Positions 1-11,419 of a stretch of DNA of 64,000 nt are shown here, piece after piece; the first letter of the stretch is position 1; the number at the start of each line of letters is the position of its first letter. The DNA comes from Isochrysis galbana (lineage: Eukaryota > Haptophyta > Isochrysidales > Isochrysidaceae), in assembly GCA_018136815.1 (NCBI GenBank), contig CM030940.1:3846833-3910832 (forward strand). The letters are read 5' to 3'. Made by a program: the position numbers and the translations under genes. The notes beneath the pieces were generated by a model. That model was not told where the DNA came from. It saw nothing but the letters and a program-made list of their open reading frames with translations, and did not search any database.

Positions 1-640
1 TTCGACTTGGTTCGAATGTGATTTCGACATTTGCCTGTCCCCATCTCCGTGTGCTTTTTGTGGTGAACTGCCCTCACATAAATATGCTAATCTGCATGTC
101 CGAGCCGAGCCGACCTGGTTCATTAGCTTGCCAGAGCAGCCGTGATCTTGTCGACTCTACCTGCGTGAGCGCATCGTCAACAGCGCTATGCTTGAGTTCA
201 CGTGCCTCTTCCGCGGGAGGGCTACAGCCTTGAACGCCAACATGGACATCCCCATTTTTGGCGGATTGCTGAGCCAGTTTGCAGCAATCGAAGCGGTTGA
301 TCGATTCAATGCCGCTCGACGCTCACTGTAAAGAGCCCCACTTGATGCCGTCCTTCCCTATTATATCCTCCTTGTTTCCTTCTCTAGACGCTCGTCTCCA
401 CTAGTGCTGCTAGTTATCGACGACACTTGGTGCATGCCGTTGGTCGAGCTCGGCATGTCACATAAGCATGCATCAAGTACTTCACCTCGCATGATTCGTG
501 GTTGCTCCTTCTCTCCCACGCCGCTACCTGGCCACTCATACGCCTCTTTCGAGCGTGTGGCGTGTGTCAAGCCGTTGTGCCCCCGAATCGACAGTGTATT
601 TCTTACTTATCTCATACTCATACCAAATTTCATAGTCGCG
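1..640. other. No identifiable gene
   Basis: I see only short ORFs without recognisable motifs. The right part grades into the first copy of dispersed repeat family A. Confidence 0.5.
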
Positions 641-649
641 GTTGAAAAA

Positions 650-1455
650 ACATCTAAAGATTCAGGGCCACACACGTACCCCTCAGGCTCCAACTCCCCT
701 CCGGGAGGCCTGTCGGTCACCCTCAGACCTTGCCTTCTGGCATGAGCGGAGCATTCACCATCCTGGCCCAGGCCCCCAATGGGCGCGGGCGCCAGGAGAC
801 GCACTCCCAGGTCCACATGGGCAGAAATCGTACTCACCCCCCCCCCCCCCCCCTCTAGTCGGTAGGCAGGCACAAACACTCAAAAGGCCTGCCCCGAACC
901 CGCACTCTGAACCAGGCCCAAGGTAGCGCACCCGTGGGCCGTACCCCGGAATACCGAAGACAAAGGAATGATGGAGGGAAAGTGAGGAAGGAAGCGGAGG
1001 GAAGGGAGGAAAGGGCGGTGTCAGCGGGTAGCGGTAGAGGTACCTAGTTCTAGTTCTAGTAGCCAGTAGGTGTTAGCCCCGAATCTTCAGGATTTTTTTT
1101 AGTCGGTAGGCAGATTGGGGACTCTAGGGGCCACCCAGGGCCAGCAAGGCGAGCAAGGGAGAGGAAGGAGGGGCCAAGGGCAAGCCCCAGCCTCCACTGC
1201 CCCCTAAGCTGCCCTGGTTGGCCCTCTGGGAGCCCCAAAGGACCTCTAAGAGCAGGCCGTGGCGCGCCGCATGGCGACGCGCCGCAAGGAGCCAAAGGTG
1301 GAAGAGAACGGAGAGAGGGAGAGGGGGGGTTTGCGCGTTTGCGTTTGCGCCCCCCCCCCCCCCATGGAGTGCGGTAAGTAAGAAATGGGCCCCGTTTGCG
1401 TAAGCAAACGGGCGGAGAGGCGGAGAGGGGCGGCTAGCGACAGGAGGGAGTCGGA
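650..1455 (+). repeat. Dispersed retroposon family A, partial copy split by another insertion
   Basis: The segment matches the body of the complete family A copies at 61539-62465 and 42619-43616: the same order of the polypurine stretch, the 'CCCCAGCCTCCACTGCC' block, the 'ATGGCGACGCGCCGC' block and the 'CCGTTTGCG..AGCAAACGGGCG' short inverted repeat. It carries no ORF of its own. It is interrupted at 870-1099 by a poly(T)-tailed retroposon, and at about 1440-1455 it abuts a Gypsy-type protease fragment. Confidence 0.75.
870..1099 (+). mobile_element. Poly(T)-tailed retroposon, 5'-truncated copy
   Basis: It is flanked by a 14-bp duplication TAGTCGGTAGGCAG (856-869 and 1100-1113). The right end has GAATCTTCAG followed by a T run, the same end as at 52911 and near 9057. 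The sequence is homologous to about 51336-51480 inside the longer copy at 51104-52911. A constant 3' end with variable 5' ends and long target duplications is typical of LINE/SINE retroposition. The tail being T rather than A on the inferred sense strand is unusual. Confidence 0.75.
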
Positions 1456-1925
1456 TTGTGGTTCGCCGGCGGCGACGTCCACCGCAGCGGCGAGAAAAGG
1501 CGCGGTGGGCCTGGGTCGAGTGGACACACGAGCATCGACGCGACTGCCCCCTACGATGAGGGAGAGGCGACTGTCGTCGCCGGCGTTGAGCGAGTAGTCG
1601 ATGCAGGCCCGATGAGCTTCCAGGAAGTCGTTCCCCAAGAGGAGCATCGGGGATCCTTCGACGACCAGGAAGCGATGGCGAAATTCCACGGCAGCTAGGG
1701 AGAAGACAAGGGTGGCATAGCCACGGACGCGGAGTGGGTTGCCGTCGGGTCCTACGACGGCCGGCCGCGTCGTCGCGCGTTCCCGTGCGACGCAGGCGTC
1801 GCGGGGTAACGTGGTGAGTAGAGCAGTCGTCACTACAGACGGGCCCGCTCCAGTGTCCGCCAAGCCGTCTTGTCGACGGTGAGTGAGGGCGGTGTCTACG
1901 ACGTACCGCGTAGGGCCGCTCCATT
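1440..1925 (-). pseudogene. Gypsy/Metaviridae-type aspartic protease fragment
   Basis: Read on the minus strand, the segment encodes a pepsin-like retroelement protease: ADTGAG catalytic motif near 1860, a flap-like stretch VRGYATLVF, and the hydrophobic LLLGNDFLEAH motif typical of Gypsy proteases (I-L-G-x-D-F/W-L). It has no gag upstream or reverse transcriptase downstream, and its downstream end runs into family A repeat DNA at about 1440. It is therefore a fragment of a Gypsy-like polyprotein. It abuts, in the opposite orientation, the truncated 5' end of the Copia element. Catalytic Asp and Gly are present, so the fold assignment is secure, but the fragment cannot be a functional element. 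Confidence 0.75.
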
Positions 1926-3605
1926 CACTCCCCTTGGCCTACTCACAACTCCGGCAATTCGTACGCGGCAGGCGGCTAACCTCCTTTGTTGACCATTATG
2001 AAGAATATGTCAGTCAAACTCGTGCGGAACTCTCGGCTCAACGCCCTGCTGCACATGCTTTCGCCGTCACCGCACCTAAATCCTCATCCAAAGGGAAAGG
2101 TCGGCCGTCAAGCGAGCGTCCTCCGCCGAAGGGTGAGCCCATTTGCCTCCGTTGTTTGGGCTCACACAATCGGCCGTTTTGCAAACAACCCACAACCAAG
2201 TGCCGCGGGTGCGGGGCTGATCATCATGCAGACATATGCCCCCGCTTATCAACGTCTACGACCTCCGGCACTCGTTCTCGGCTCACACGACGTGCACTCG
2301 AATTACTCGATCGTGATGCCTCTCGTGTTGCGGCTGTGCCTGCCTCAACCTCATCATCAACCTACGCCCAGGCTGCTGCAACTACCCCTACACCTACTGT
2401 AACTAATCCACCTGAAGCATCACAGGCGCCACACCAGCCGCCTTCTACAAGTGGCACCCCTCTCATGGCCTATACCCAGGCCCATGCCGCGGCTTCTGCC
2501 ATCGCATCAGATCAAAATGATGCTAATGGTGCCATCCAAGCCTACACCGCTAGCATGCGAACCTTTGGCTATGCCCTTTGTGCCAAAGGTCCCTTGCCTC
2601 TCCTTGCGACCGAGACTAAGACGCCGATTGAGGAAGAAGCTCTTGTTGACTCCATGGCTACGTTTTGGGTTGTTGACCGCCTTGACCGCCTGTGGCGCGT
2701 CACGGATGCCCACCCTCGCCTAGGTGTTGACACTGCTGCTGGTCCCGTTGTCGCCCAGGCAGTTGGGATTGCTTTGGTGTACCTCCTTGTCGGCGACACT
2801 TGGGAATGCTACGAGATTCCAAACGTCCTTGTCTTGGCTGAGTGCAATACTGTGCTGTATTCTACACGGGTTATGCGAGATCTTTTTGGTTTCCGCCATG
2901 ACCTCGATGCAGGCTACATCCATGTTCCTGGCGCTCATCCCATACGTGTCCACGATGACTCAGCCGCATTTCGCATCCCAGTGCGATTCGTGGCACCTTC
3001 TGACACCCGTCCTCACTCTGTCCTCTGCCCACTTCGCCCCTCCGCGGCCTCTGCTTCGGCAGCTGCTACTGTGGTGCATGGAGACCTTGCCTCACACGCT
3101 CTGCTCTATCGACGCCTCGGTTTTCCTTACGCTGATCAATGGTCGCTTGTGCCCACCGCCACCGTTGGCCACAACCTGTCTCGCCACCGCCCCCCGACTG
3201 GCCTCCCCATGCCGGAAGCAGTTGTCCGTGGTCGCATGCGCGCCGCCCCCTTCTCCCGCCTCCCAACTTCCCTTGACGCCCAACCGCCTCCCGGAGCCAT
3301 GGTCTACATGGACTTTGCCGGCCCGCTTTTGGAGAGCATCCTCTTCAAGTACACATGCTACTGCGGTACTGTGGATGCTGGTAGCGGCTTCACCCGGGTA
3401 TGGCCCGCGCGAGCCATGACCGCCGAGGTCGCAGCCTCAGCTCTAGGCCAATTCATTGCAGACGTCGCCGCTCATCTTCGCTCCCTTGACGGCACATACA
3501 AGCCCTCCATTGTGCGATCCGACAAGGGAAGCGCTTTCCTCTCCTATCACTTCCGAGACTTCCTTGCTCACCGTCGTATCCGTGCAAGCTACTCATCTGA
3601 ATACA
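1910..3605 (+). pseudogene. Copia gag-protease-integrase N-terminal half
   Basis: The frame opens at 1883, but the recognisable part starts near 1930 (LAYSQLRQF). It carries a Cys/His-rich nucleocapsid region (CLRCLGSHNRPFCKQ, then CRGCGADHHADIC) at about 2140-2240, a Copia-type protease at about 2630-2760, the integrase-like LLYRRLGFP stretch near 3110, and the integrase core (VYMDFAGP near 3305; TVDAGSGFTRVWPAR near 3370; VRSDKGSAF near 3515). The protease signature reads DSMAT where active enzymes have DS/TGA, so the active-site Gly is replaced by Met. The reading frame is otherwise intact up to the TIR insertion at 3606, where it runs into transposon sequence and stops at 3631. Confidence 0.88.
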
Positions 3606-5659
3606 TAGGGCGGTCAAACAGGGCTTTTTAAGTACTAATATTGGGGATGGGTCGACATTTTTGACCGTGAGCGGAAAGCCCCGGCGAAAGCGCCTCGGAG
3701 GGTCTCCCCGCCTTTTCAGAATCCTCGTCCGAAAAGACGGTGCGAAGTCCCGTCGGACCCCCCCCCCTTGCACACGCTCTGGCGGCTCACACGAGCCGAA
3801 CTAGACGTCGCTCCCACTGAGAGATGTGTTTCTTTATTCTAAAAGGTGCCTACACACCTCTTAAATTAGGGGTCCGACGCCCCATATTGCCTATAAAGCA
3901 AATTTCAAACCCTGGTGCCCCAGCGATGACGTCCGCGCATGCACATACGCACCACACACAGCTCGCACACGGCTCATTCGGCTGTCACAGGATGCTCCTT
4001 GACTGTCCCGACCCTCGCCCCGCAGGATTCGCCCGGGCTCGCGATTGACGAGGAGCTGGAGCACCAGGACGCCATGGCGCTCGATGCTGCTCGCTGGTCG
4101 ACAAAAATTTGCTGGCCGCTGGCGGGACAGGTGCGCTGCCGATCGCGCCCGCTCTGGCGCAGATCGACCAGGCCCATACCTACAATTCCTTTGCCGCCCC
4201 AAACGTCAGGTTCCCGACTCGTATTTCGACGCTGTGAGGCAGGGAGAACACCTGCCGCCAATGCTCAACCAGAGCATCGGCGGCAGGTGTTCTCTCTATG
4301 TTTTCGTCGGCTCCTCGGATTTTCACGTGCATCATAGGGCTGGTAGCAATCTAGAAATGTAATTTAAGCTAGCCTGCAGCGTGATCTGCGACGGCGCGAC
4401 GCGCGCGGCCGAACAGTACTGTAGAATTGATAGCTTTTTGTTTGACGTCTAAAGGGAGAAGTTTTCTCCGCACGGAGGGCTCGAAAATTGGGCAGAAGGG
4501 CGAATTTCGAGCTCTTGACCGCCCGTTCTTTTGGCTACTAGTAGATTCAATATGTAATCTAGCCAAGCAGCGGCCTGAAAGCTTCAGGCGTGATGGTTGC
4601 GATCGATTTCTGTGGGCAATCGTGTCGTGAATCACGATTGGACACCGGCTGCTTTGCGCTCATCACGAGCCAACTTTTAGAATTTTTTGTACACACGGAT
4701 GACCTCCAAGGCCATTCACGTTCGGAGACACACAAGTCGTGCCCGCCAAGCACGGGCCAGTCAATAGTTTGCCCGTTTTTATGGCACAACATCCCAACAT
4801 GGAGCACAAAAAGTAGTTTTGTTTTCGCATTGACGTGCTGAATTGACGGACAGCCTCGTGTCTTCGAGCGTCTCACGTTCGATTTCGAGAGACAACCCCT
4901 CCCTTTCTTTCGATGATTCGACAGTCTCATATGGTAAGACTGGTTGGCTACCGAAACATTGGCATTTGGGCATGCTGATGGTCATGTATTGTGCTCATAT
5001 GTGTCTTGGACTGGTGAAATGAAGACTAAAATAAGAATTACTAAGGTTATAATTTGGCAAAACTATAATCAATTTGATCTTTTTCTCCTGCGGCGGCGCG
5101 CGATGGCGGCCGCAGCGATGGTCGCTGGCCTCGCCAGTGGCCTCGCAAGCGGCCTGTGGCCGCTCTGGCGAGGGTCTGCGCGGCCAGGAGGCCAGCAGAC
5201 ACCACCTCCCACCATGCTGAGGCGGTGCCGCGCGTGATGGGGCAGCCCATCATGCGCAGCACCGTCATTTTGACGGCTCGCGGCCTGCCGCGCACTGCAT
5301 GCGCGCGAGGGGCTGGCAGTAGATGCCAGCAGGGGCGAGGTGGAGGGCGCAGGCGACGCCGTGCGCCCGCGCAGGGTTTTGTACTGCCTGCCCGGGGGTA
5401 ACCGTGCCCGGGGAACGCAGGCGCGCGTCGCACAGCGCGACCTGTGGTGCACTTTTGTGGTCGACGTCGATTTCGCACGAGCGCAAAAACGTTTTTGGGT
5501 CTGTGTGTTGAATGGCGTCGAAAATTTGCATATTTCTCATTAGATTCTGCCTAATATATCCATTTCCAGTAGCATATCCTAAGATCTCGCTATGAAACCT
5601 CAATCTTGACTTAGTGAATTTTCACCCTTAGAAGTTAAAAGCCCTGTTTGACCGCCCTA
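3606..5659. mobile_element. TIR DNA transposon (family D), 2054 bp, inserted in Copia integrase
   Basis: Termini are inverted: TAGGGCGGTCAAACAG at the left and CTGTTTGACCGCCCTA at the right. The flanks are a perfect 7-bp duplication GAATACA (3599-3605 and 5660-5666). A subterminal 'TTTTTGACCGTG' follows the left end, as in all family D left ends here. I recognise no transposase; the short ORFs inside look random, so this copy is probably non-autonomous. A 7-bp duplication with TIRs occurs in P and Dada superfamilies, but the termini alone do not assign it. Precise excision would restore the host frame. Confidence 0.92.
4244..4294. repeat. Near-perfect hairpin inside family D transposon
   Basis: Two 22-base arms (4244-4265 and 4273-4294) are reverse complements with one mismatch, separated by a 7-base loop CAACCAG. 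The core is AACACCTGCCGCC. It could be a structural hairpin of the transposon or a small-RNA precursor; nothing else identifies its role. Confidence 0.85.
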
Positions 5660-8161
5660 GAATACACGCCGCAACAAAACTCACATGTGGAACGTATGTG
5701 GGGCGTCACCTTTGGTACAGCCCGCGTCCTTCTTGCTGCTGCTGGTCTGCCTCCGTCCTTTCATCCCTTTGCCATGCAGACAGCGGTTTGGATCACCAAC
5801 AGGCTTCCACGACCTTCTCGCCGGAACTTGTCGCCTTATCAACTCCTCACTGGGCATCCCCCTGACATCCGTTGTCTCTATGCTTTTGGTTGCCTTTGTG
5901 CCGTCGTTGCCCCCGTGCCGCGACGTGTTGGCGATCGCCACTTCGCCGACAGAGGTTGGTATGGCCTCTACATGGGGCCTTCTGAGGAGAGCCCTGGCCA
6001 TGTTGTCTACTTACTCGACTCCAAACGTGTCATTGTTGCAGCCAAGATCCGCGTATGGGAGGACCAGTTCCCAGGCCTCAAGGATGAGCCTAGACCCAAC
6101 TGGCTTGAGAATGACGACGATCCAGCTGCATTTGCACCTGCCCCCTCCCCTGCCCCCGTTCCAACTCCTGTACCTGCACCTACTGCAGCACCATCTGCAA
6201 TTCGTCGCTCCCCACGCCTCCTTGAGCTCGAGCACCAACGTCATGGTATGAATACTACTTCTGCTCACACGCCTGCAATGCAGAATACCTCTATGGCTCA
6301 GGCTGCAGCTGTGTTTGCTCTTGGAGCTGCAGCGGCAGGGTTCGATTGTCGATCTGACCCTTTATGTTTTGCTTTTACCTCCGACCTGCTCACTACCGGC
6401 GACAGCTGTCCACCTTTTGCTCACGCCGGTAGCGACCTTTCACCCTTCGCCCAAGCCGTCACCGTTGTTGCCGACATGGGGGATGTGACGGTCCCCAAGA
6501 CGTACCGTCAAGCGCTTCAGTCCACCCATGCCGACTATTGGCGCGTGGCCATCAACAAGGAGCTCGGCGGCCTCATGGCACTTCGCACTTGGGAGTGCGT
6601 TCCCGAGGACGCCATGCCCGAAGGCGCCAATCTTATGCATTGCCATTTTGTCTTCGCCGTCAAACGCAAGGCCGACGGCTCCATCGAGAAATTCAAGGCC
6701 CGCCTCGTCGCCGACGGCAATACTCAACGATACGGAGTCGATTTCGACCGCATCTTCTCTACCGTGGTCAAAACGGTTACCATCCGTCTCGTGCTTGCCA
6801 TCGCTGCCGCTCGTGACTACAACTTGTCCTCCATCGACGTCCGCCAAGCTTATCTGCAAGCCACTCTTCCACAGCCCCTCTTCATGCGCATGCCACCTGG
6901 CCTCCCGCCTCGTGACTGTCGCGGGGTTCGTCTCGTGTGCAAATTATTGCGCTCTATCTATGGCCTCCGTCAAGCTGGGCGCGAATGGGCCGAGCTTCTC
7001 ACCTCCTTCCTCCTGAAGTGGGGCTTCACGCGCTCTACTATCGATGTCTGTCTCTACATCTTCATCAGCGGCTCGTCTTTGCTTTGGGTGCTGGTGTACG
7101 TGGACAACGCCCTCATCGTCGACAATGACTCCGGCCTCCGCGCTCGTTTTGTTCACGATCTCGGCGATAGGTTCCCCATTGAAGACAAGGGCGAACTCTC
7201 GTGGATCCTCAATGTTGCCGTGGCTCGTGACCGTCCGCGTCGGATCCTCACCTTATCTCAGAGTCTTTACGTCTCAGATCTCCTTCAACGGCATGATGCT
7301 TTCCTATCTAGCACTACCACACGCACCTTCAAATCCCCTCTCGGCGCCCTCCACCTCGATCCATCTGATTCACCCACGCCTGGCTCTGTTGCTTTTGACT
7401 CCATGGCCTCCAAGCGCGACACCTATATGGCCATCGTTGGGGGCCTCCTCTGGCTTGCCAACATGTCTAGGCCAGATCTCGCATATGCAGCCTCGCAGCT
7501 CTCACGCTTCATGACCAACCCTGGTCCTACGCACTTCGCCGCTGCCGTCCGCGTCCTTTGCTACGTGCGTGACTCCTCCACCTGCGCTCTGCTCTTTCGC
7601 CCGGATCCCTCGCTGCCCTTTCTAGTCCATGTCGACTCAAATTGGGAATCTCGCTTCTCTTGTACGGGCGCCATCTTCTTTCTGTACGGCTGTCCTGTCC
7701 ACTGGTTCTCCAAGACCCAACGCTCCGTCTCGTTGTCGAGCGCCGAGGCCGAGTACTTCGGTGCCATGCTTGCTGCCCGCGACATCCTCTTCATCCGGGA
7801 TTTGCTTGTCGACCTATCTCTCCCGCCGGATGGCCCTACCCTTCTGTGCTCCGACTCCAAGTCTGCCATCAACATGTCCCTCGACCCCGTTGCCTTCAAA
7901 AAGACCAAGCACATAATGCGCGCCGCCGCTTTCCTCCGCGATCTCGTTGCAAAGCGCGCCCTCGCTATGCGACATGTCCCCGGTAACCTTATGCTTGCTG
8001 ACATCCTCACCAAGCCCCTTGGGCCCGCTCCCTTCTGCCGTCTCCTATCCCTTCTAAACGACTGCGCGTCCATCATTGCACAAAGTTGGACGAGTTCAAA
8101 TTCAAGTTCCGCCGAAGAAGCTACGGCAGGAACGACGTCTGCCTCTAACGACTGCCTCTGA
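5660..8161 (+). pseudogene. Copia integrase C-terminal half, reverse transcriptase and RNase H
   Basis: It continues the integrase (YTPQQNSHVERMW near 5670, with the catalytic Glu region), then a proline-rich linker, the RT (start near 6480; FDRIFSTVVKTVTIRLVLAIAA near 6750; SSIDVRQAYLQ near 6830; IYGLRQAGREW near 6960) and the Copia RNase H (VDSNWE near 7630; SLSSAEAEYFGAM near 7730; LCSDSKSAI near 7850; TKHIMRAAAFLRDLV; LADILTKPL near 8000). The RT box that is YVDD in active Copia elements reads YVDN (7098-7109), so the second catalytic Asp is Asn. The stop is TGA at 8159-8161. The frame is otherwise open for over 830 codons, so decay is recent. Confidence 0.93.
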
Positions 8162-8283
8162 CGAAAAGCTCCAGTGACATATACCACTCCGAGTATTACG
8201 ACTGTCATGCAAGGCATTCTCCATTCTTCTACCTTTATCCTCTGTATCTAAGCCTCACCCTCCGTGCTCGCCTTATGGGGGGG

Positions 8284-9057
8284 TATCACAGAGTGCCGTC
8301 ATCTGCCAACACAACCCATTGGTCCTTACCGATAGAATCGGCTTTACCGATAACTTTGTCTGCCAGATTCCTTTTCATCAAGTCATCAGCCTCTTTCATC
8401 ATGTGCACCACCTTCTGGACTCTTCTCTACATTATCATCTGCAGTCGATGCACATCGAGTTCTTAGGGTTCCCGAGTCATTTGCACATCGACTTCTAGAC
8501 CTCGCCTTCATCTTGCATCTTGGGGATCTCAGCTCACTCTAGATCGACTTAGTGCACCTAAGGAATCTCACCTTCATCAACACTCACGACGCTTCATCGG
8601 CTCATACTAAGGCAATACTCGCCGATTCCCTAAATCCTTGATTCCTTCTTTGTTCCCTCGCACGCCTTCCTGTTTGTCTCAGAGTATTATCCAAAGAACC
8701 GTGGTGGGGTATATGTAAGGGTTTGTGCGTGTGCGATTGTTGTAGAATCACCGTGCCCCAGGGGTATCTTGGGTTCCCCAGTGCCCCCAGGTGTCCCAGG
8801 TTCTGACCCCCTCACCCCTGTACCACTGTCTCTCTCACTGTCTGTCATGACCCTCCTGCTTTTTGTTGCCGCCCTGGCTGCTTCCTGGCATCCAGCGCGA
8901 TAGTGGTCCAGCCCGTCATTGGACACCCCCCAACTTCCGCCGCGCCTCTCGCCGCTTCCCTTCCGTCCCTTCTGTTCCCATCTGAGGCAGTGGTAACCTC
9001 GGATTCGTCAAATAGGTGTGTTTAGCCTTGAATCTTCAGATTCAGATGTTTTTTTTC
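8284..9057 (+). other. Copia 3' region running into a poly(T)-tailed retroposon end
   Basis: The pyrimidine-rich DNA after the Copia stop could contain the 3' LTR (from about 8284). The right end, TTAGCC..GAATCTTCAG.. followed by eight T residues at about 9050-9057, is the conserved 3' end of the poly(T)-tailed retroposon family. I cannot place the boundary between the two, and no gene is visible. Confidence 0.45.
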
Positions 9058-9112
9058 GGAAACGTAGTGTCCAATTAGCTAGTGGGGTTGGCTAGGATGT
9101 AACATTATTTCT
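9058..9112 (+). repeat. Short dispersed repeat shared with 26090-26142
   Basis: The sequence AGTGTCCAATTAGCTAGTGGGG..TTGGCTAGGATGTAACATTA is repeated in inverted orientation at about 26090-26142 with few differences. It has no coding content and may be the end of an unrecognised transposon. Confidence 0.6.
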
Positions 9113-9119
9113 TAGCAAT

Positions 9120-10269
9120 ACGTACTAGTATACTAGTAGTACGCGCCTAATATGATAAAAATTATCATTCATTTGCACTCACATGCCACACCGCACCGCA
9201 CTCCTCCAAGTCGTCCAACGTCTAGAATTCGTGTATTGCGCGCAGTGCGTAGTGTGGTATTCCGCAAATACAAATGCGCAAATGCACGAGCAATCGCATT
9301 AAAAAAAGTTTCGTGCACGCACGCCTTTGACTTTCGCACATACTCATACTCCACAATTAACAGACGGTTATCGCACATGTCCACCTAGCAGAAGCGCCCC
9401 TCATCTTTGCTGCAACACGACGTTGACGCGACACACACCTCACGCACGACGTTGACGCGACACACACCACTCACGGTAGCAAGCAGCAACAAGCAACAAG
9501 TAAGGGGCGTTACTACAATCCAACAGTAAGCCTTACCACCAACGTAATCAACACGTCATAGACGAAGGTGCTCGTCTTCCTAAGATCCGACGCACGCTGC
9601 GAGCATTACGCACACGCACACGACGTCTACAGATGTGGTTGTGCTCAGCCGTTAGGTTACGGAAATAACTGCGAGGCGCATGCATTTAGGAGCCCCGTTG
9701 CTCTCATGGGCTGAGGTGCTCTATCGAAAGGGAAGCCAATGAGCCCTGCCGTGTCGGGCGGCACACATCGAGCTGTGATGACCGTCTCTTTCATTCTCTG
9801 GCGCGGTGAGCGCGGAGAGAATTGCGCAGGGACGATCTAGAATGCGCGTACACCTCCTGGAGGCTCACAGGGAACGCTGACCAGAAACCAAGTGCCAGTG
9901 CCAAACCTAGAAGGATTATCTGGCTTCGAGGACGCACGTCCACGCACTAGGGCTACAACAGCGCGCCGACATCTCAGAGGCGCCGACTTTCCTCACCGCC
10001 GGTCACCTTGCCGAATGCAGACTCTGACGCTTATGAAATACAGGCATCACTCCATGAGCAGCTCCGTGTGAGAGCATCAACCTTCATGGTGTGCCAGCCT
10101 CTTTGCACTGAGGGCTATGTGGGAGCAGGCAGCGCGCAATTTGCAGTGCGCTCGCACTGTCACATACAGCGCAGTAGCTCGCTTGCCAGGCGTGCGTGCT
10201 TCGCTGGAGAAAACGATGATGGCTGCGAAGCTGCATGGGCTGGTAGAGGAGTGCGTTGTGATTGGCGCG
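9120..10269. other. No gene seen; includes a short direct duplication
   Basis: A 26-base direct duplication containing ACGACGTTGACGCGACACACAC lies at about 9416-9470. Otherwise I see nothing with coding character. The right part is the 3' flank of the cyclin gene. Confidence 0.5.
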
Positions 10270-11411
10270 TCAGTCCATCATCGCCTCCACGCCGCCACCA
10301 CCAGCACCTCCTTGAGGCACATATATGGGCTGAGCTCCTGCCCCGGCCTCGGCATGGGCCGAAGACGATTGCATGCTGCCCGGGCCAGTGGCCTGTGTGA
10401 CTGGCTGGCTTTGTATCCCGACGTGTGAATAGAGGCTGGCGCGATATCGTTCGTACTGGTCCGTCTGGACAAAGAGGGAGAAAGATATCATGCGAAGCAT
10501 CTCCATCTCTAGCGAGTTCACCTGCATAAAAGTGATAGGCACGATGAACAACTGGTCGCGCGAGGAGAAGGTGGCGGGGGGGGGGGGGGGGGGGGGGGGA
10601 AGAAGGTGGGGGGGAGGGAGGGCATTGCACGATAGGGACGAAAAGTACCTCCACATTCGAGATGCCGCCTACGCGAGCATAGTAGGCGTTGTTGTAGTAT
10701 ACATCATCAAAGAACTTGCTTGCGAGCATGATACTGCACCAATAATGGCAGCATGGGGTGGCAGTCAGATCATGTTGGGGGGCAGAACGCAGCGACTCGG
10801 TGTGAGCCAATGTAGACGAGGCTTACCTCGTGATGAGCAGTCTGTGGACATTGAGCGAATTGATAATGAAATCGGGGTTGAATTGCACAACTTGATCAAT
10901 GTAAATCAAGGCAAGGATGAAGGTCTCCTCAGAGCAACCGGCATACTTGAGGATTCTGGGTTGAAGAACACACAACGTAGGAGATGAGTCGAGGGCATTC
11001 CCTCTGCGCGCACAAGCGAAATAGCAGACTGGACGAATAGAAGTCTCTGGGGGGTGGCGACACTGCGCAGAGAGCATTAGGTACCTGTCCTCAAGGTAGC
11101 TCCTGACCGTGATGGCCGGTGGCTTGGACGAATGAAACGGCGTCACTTGAGATGGAGCTAAGGGCAGCTGAGAGCACGGGAAAGCCGGAGAGAGAGTGGA
11201 TGAGTGGGTGAGTGAGTGATTGAGCGGCACGTGAGTGAGCCATCAAGCTGCGCCGCACGCGCGTAGGGTGGCATGTATCTGTGATGTGTGCAAGCGTCTT
11301 TCGCCTCGCCTGGTCATTCCTGGAGACGAGGTCCTCGAGCAGCTTGGACATGACGGAGACAATGACATCCGGCGAGCCGGAGGAGGCCTCTGTGCGACCG
11401 ATCGCCGCCAT
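10270..11411 (-). CDS. P/U-type (PHO80-like) cyclin, five exons
   Basis: Regulatory subunit for a Pho85/CDKA-type kinase, by family knowledge; likely nutrient or cell-cycle signalling. Exons (minus): 11411 to 11310 or slightly further, 11167-11085, 10955-10827, 10733-10649, 10521-10270; about 216 aa. Phases agree at every later junction. Visible motifs: VSVMSKLLEDLVSRND; PPAITVRSYLED; RILKYAGCSEETFILALIYID; NSLNVHRLLIT; ASKFFDDVYYNNAYYARVGGIS; VNSLEMEMLRMISFSL. These are the hallmark cyclin-box segments of the PHO80/cyclin-U group, including the near-invariant FxDDxYYNNxYYAxVGGI. Exon 1 ends either at CAG followed by GCGAGG (a GC-AG intron) or at CGC followed by GTGCGG; both keep frame. The C-terminal tail is Gly/Gln-rich. 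A purine-rich tract lies just upstream. Confidence 0.93.
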
Positions 11412-11419
11412 ACTCTCCC

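Larger units (their letters stand above)
1910..8290 (+). mobile_element. Ty1/Copia LTR retrotransposon, 5'-truncated and split by a TIR transposon
   Basis: Domain order is gag zinc knuckle, protease, integrase, reverse transcriptase, RNase H, which is the Copia order (integrase before RT). The two coding halves (1910-3605 and 5660-8161) are interrupted only by the transposon at 3606-5659; removing it and one copy of its 7-bp duplication gives an uninterrupted integrase frame. The 5' LTR, primer-binding site and N-terminal gag are missing, because the 5' end abuts a reverse-oriented Gypsy fragment. A purine run followed by TATCACAG at 8276-8290 may be the polypurine tract and start of the 3' LTR, but with no 5' LTR this cannot be checked. 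Confidence 0.9.
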
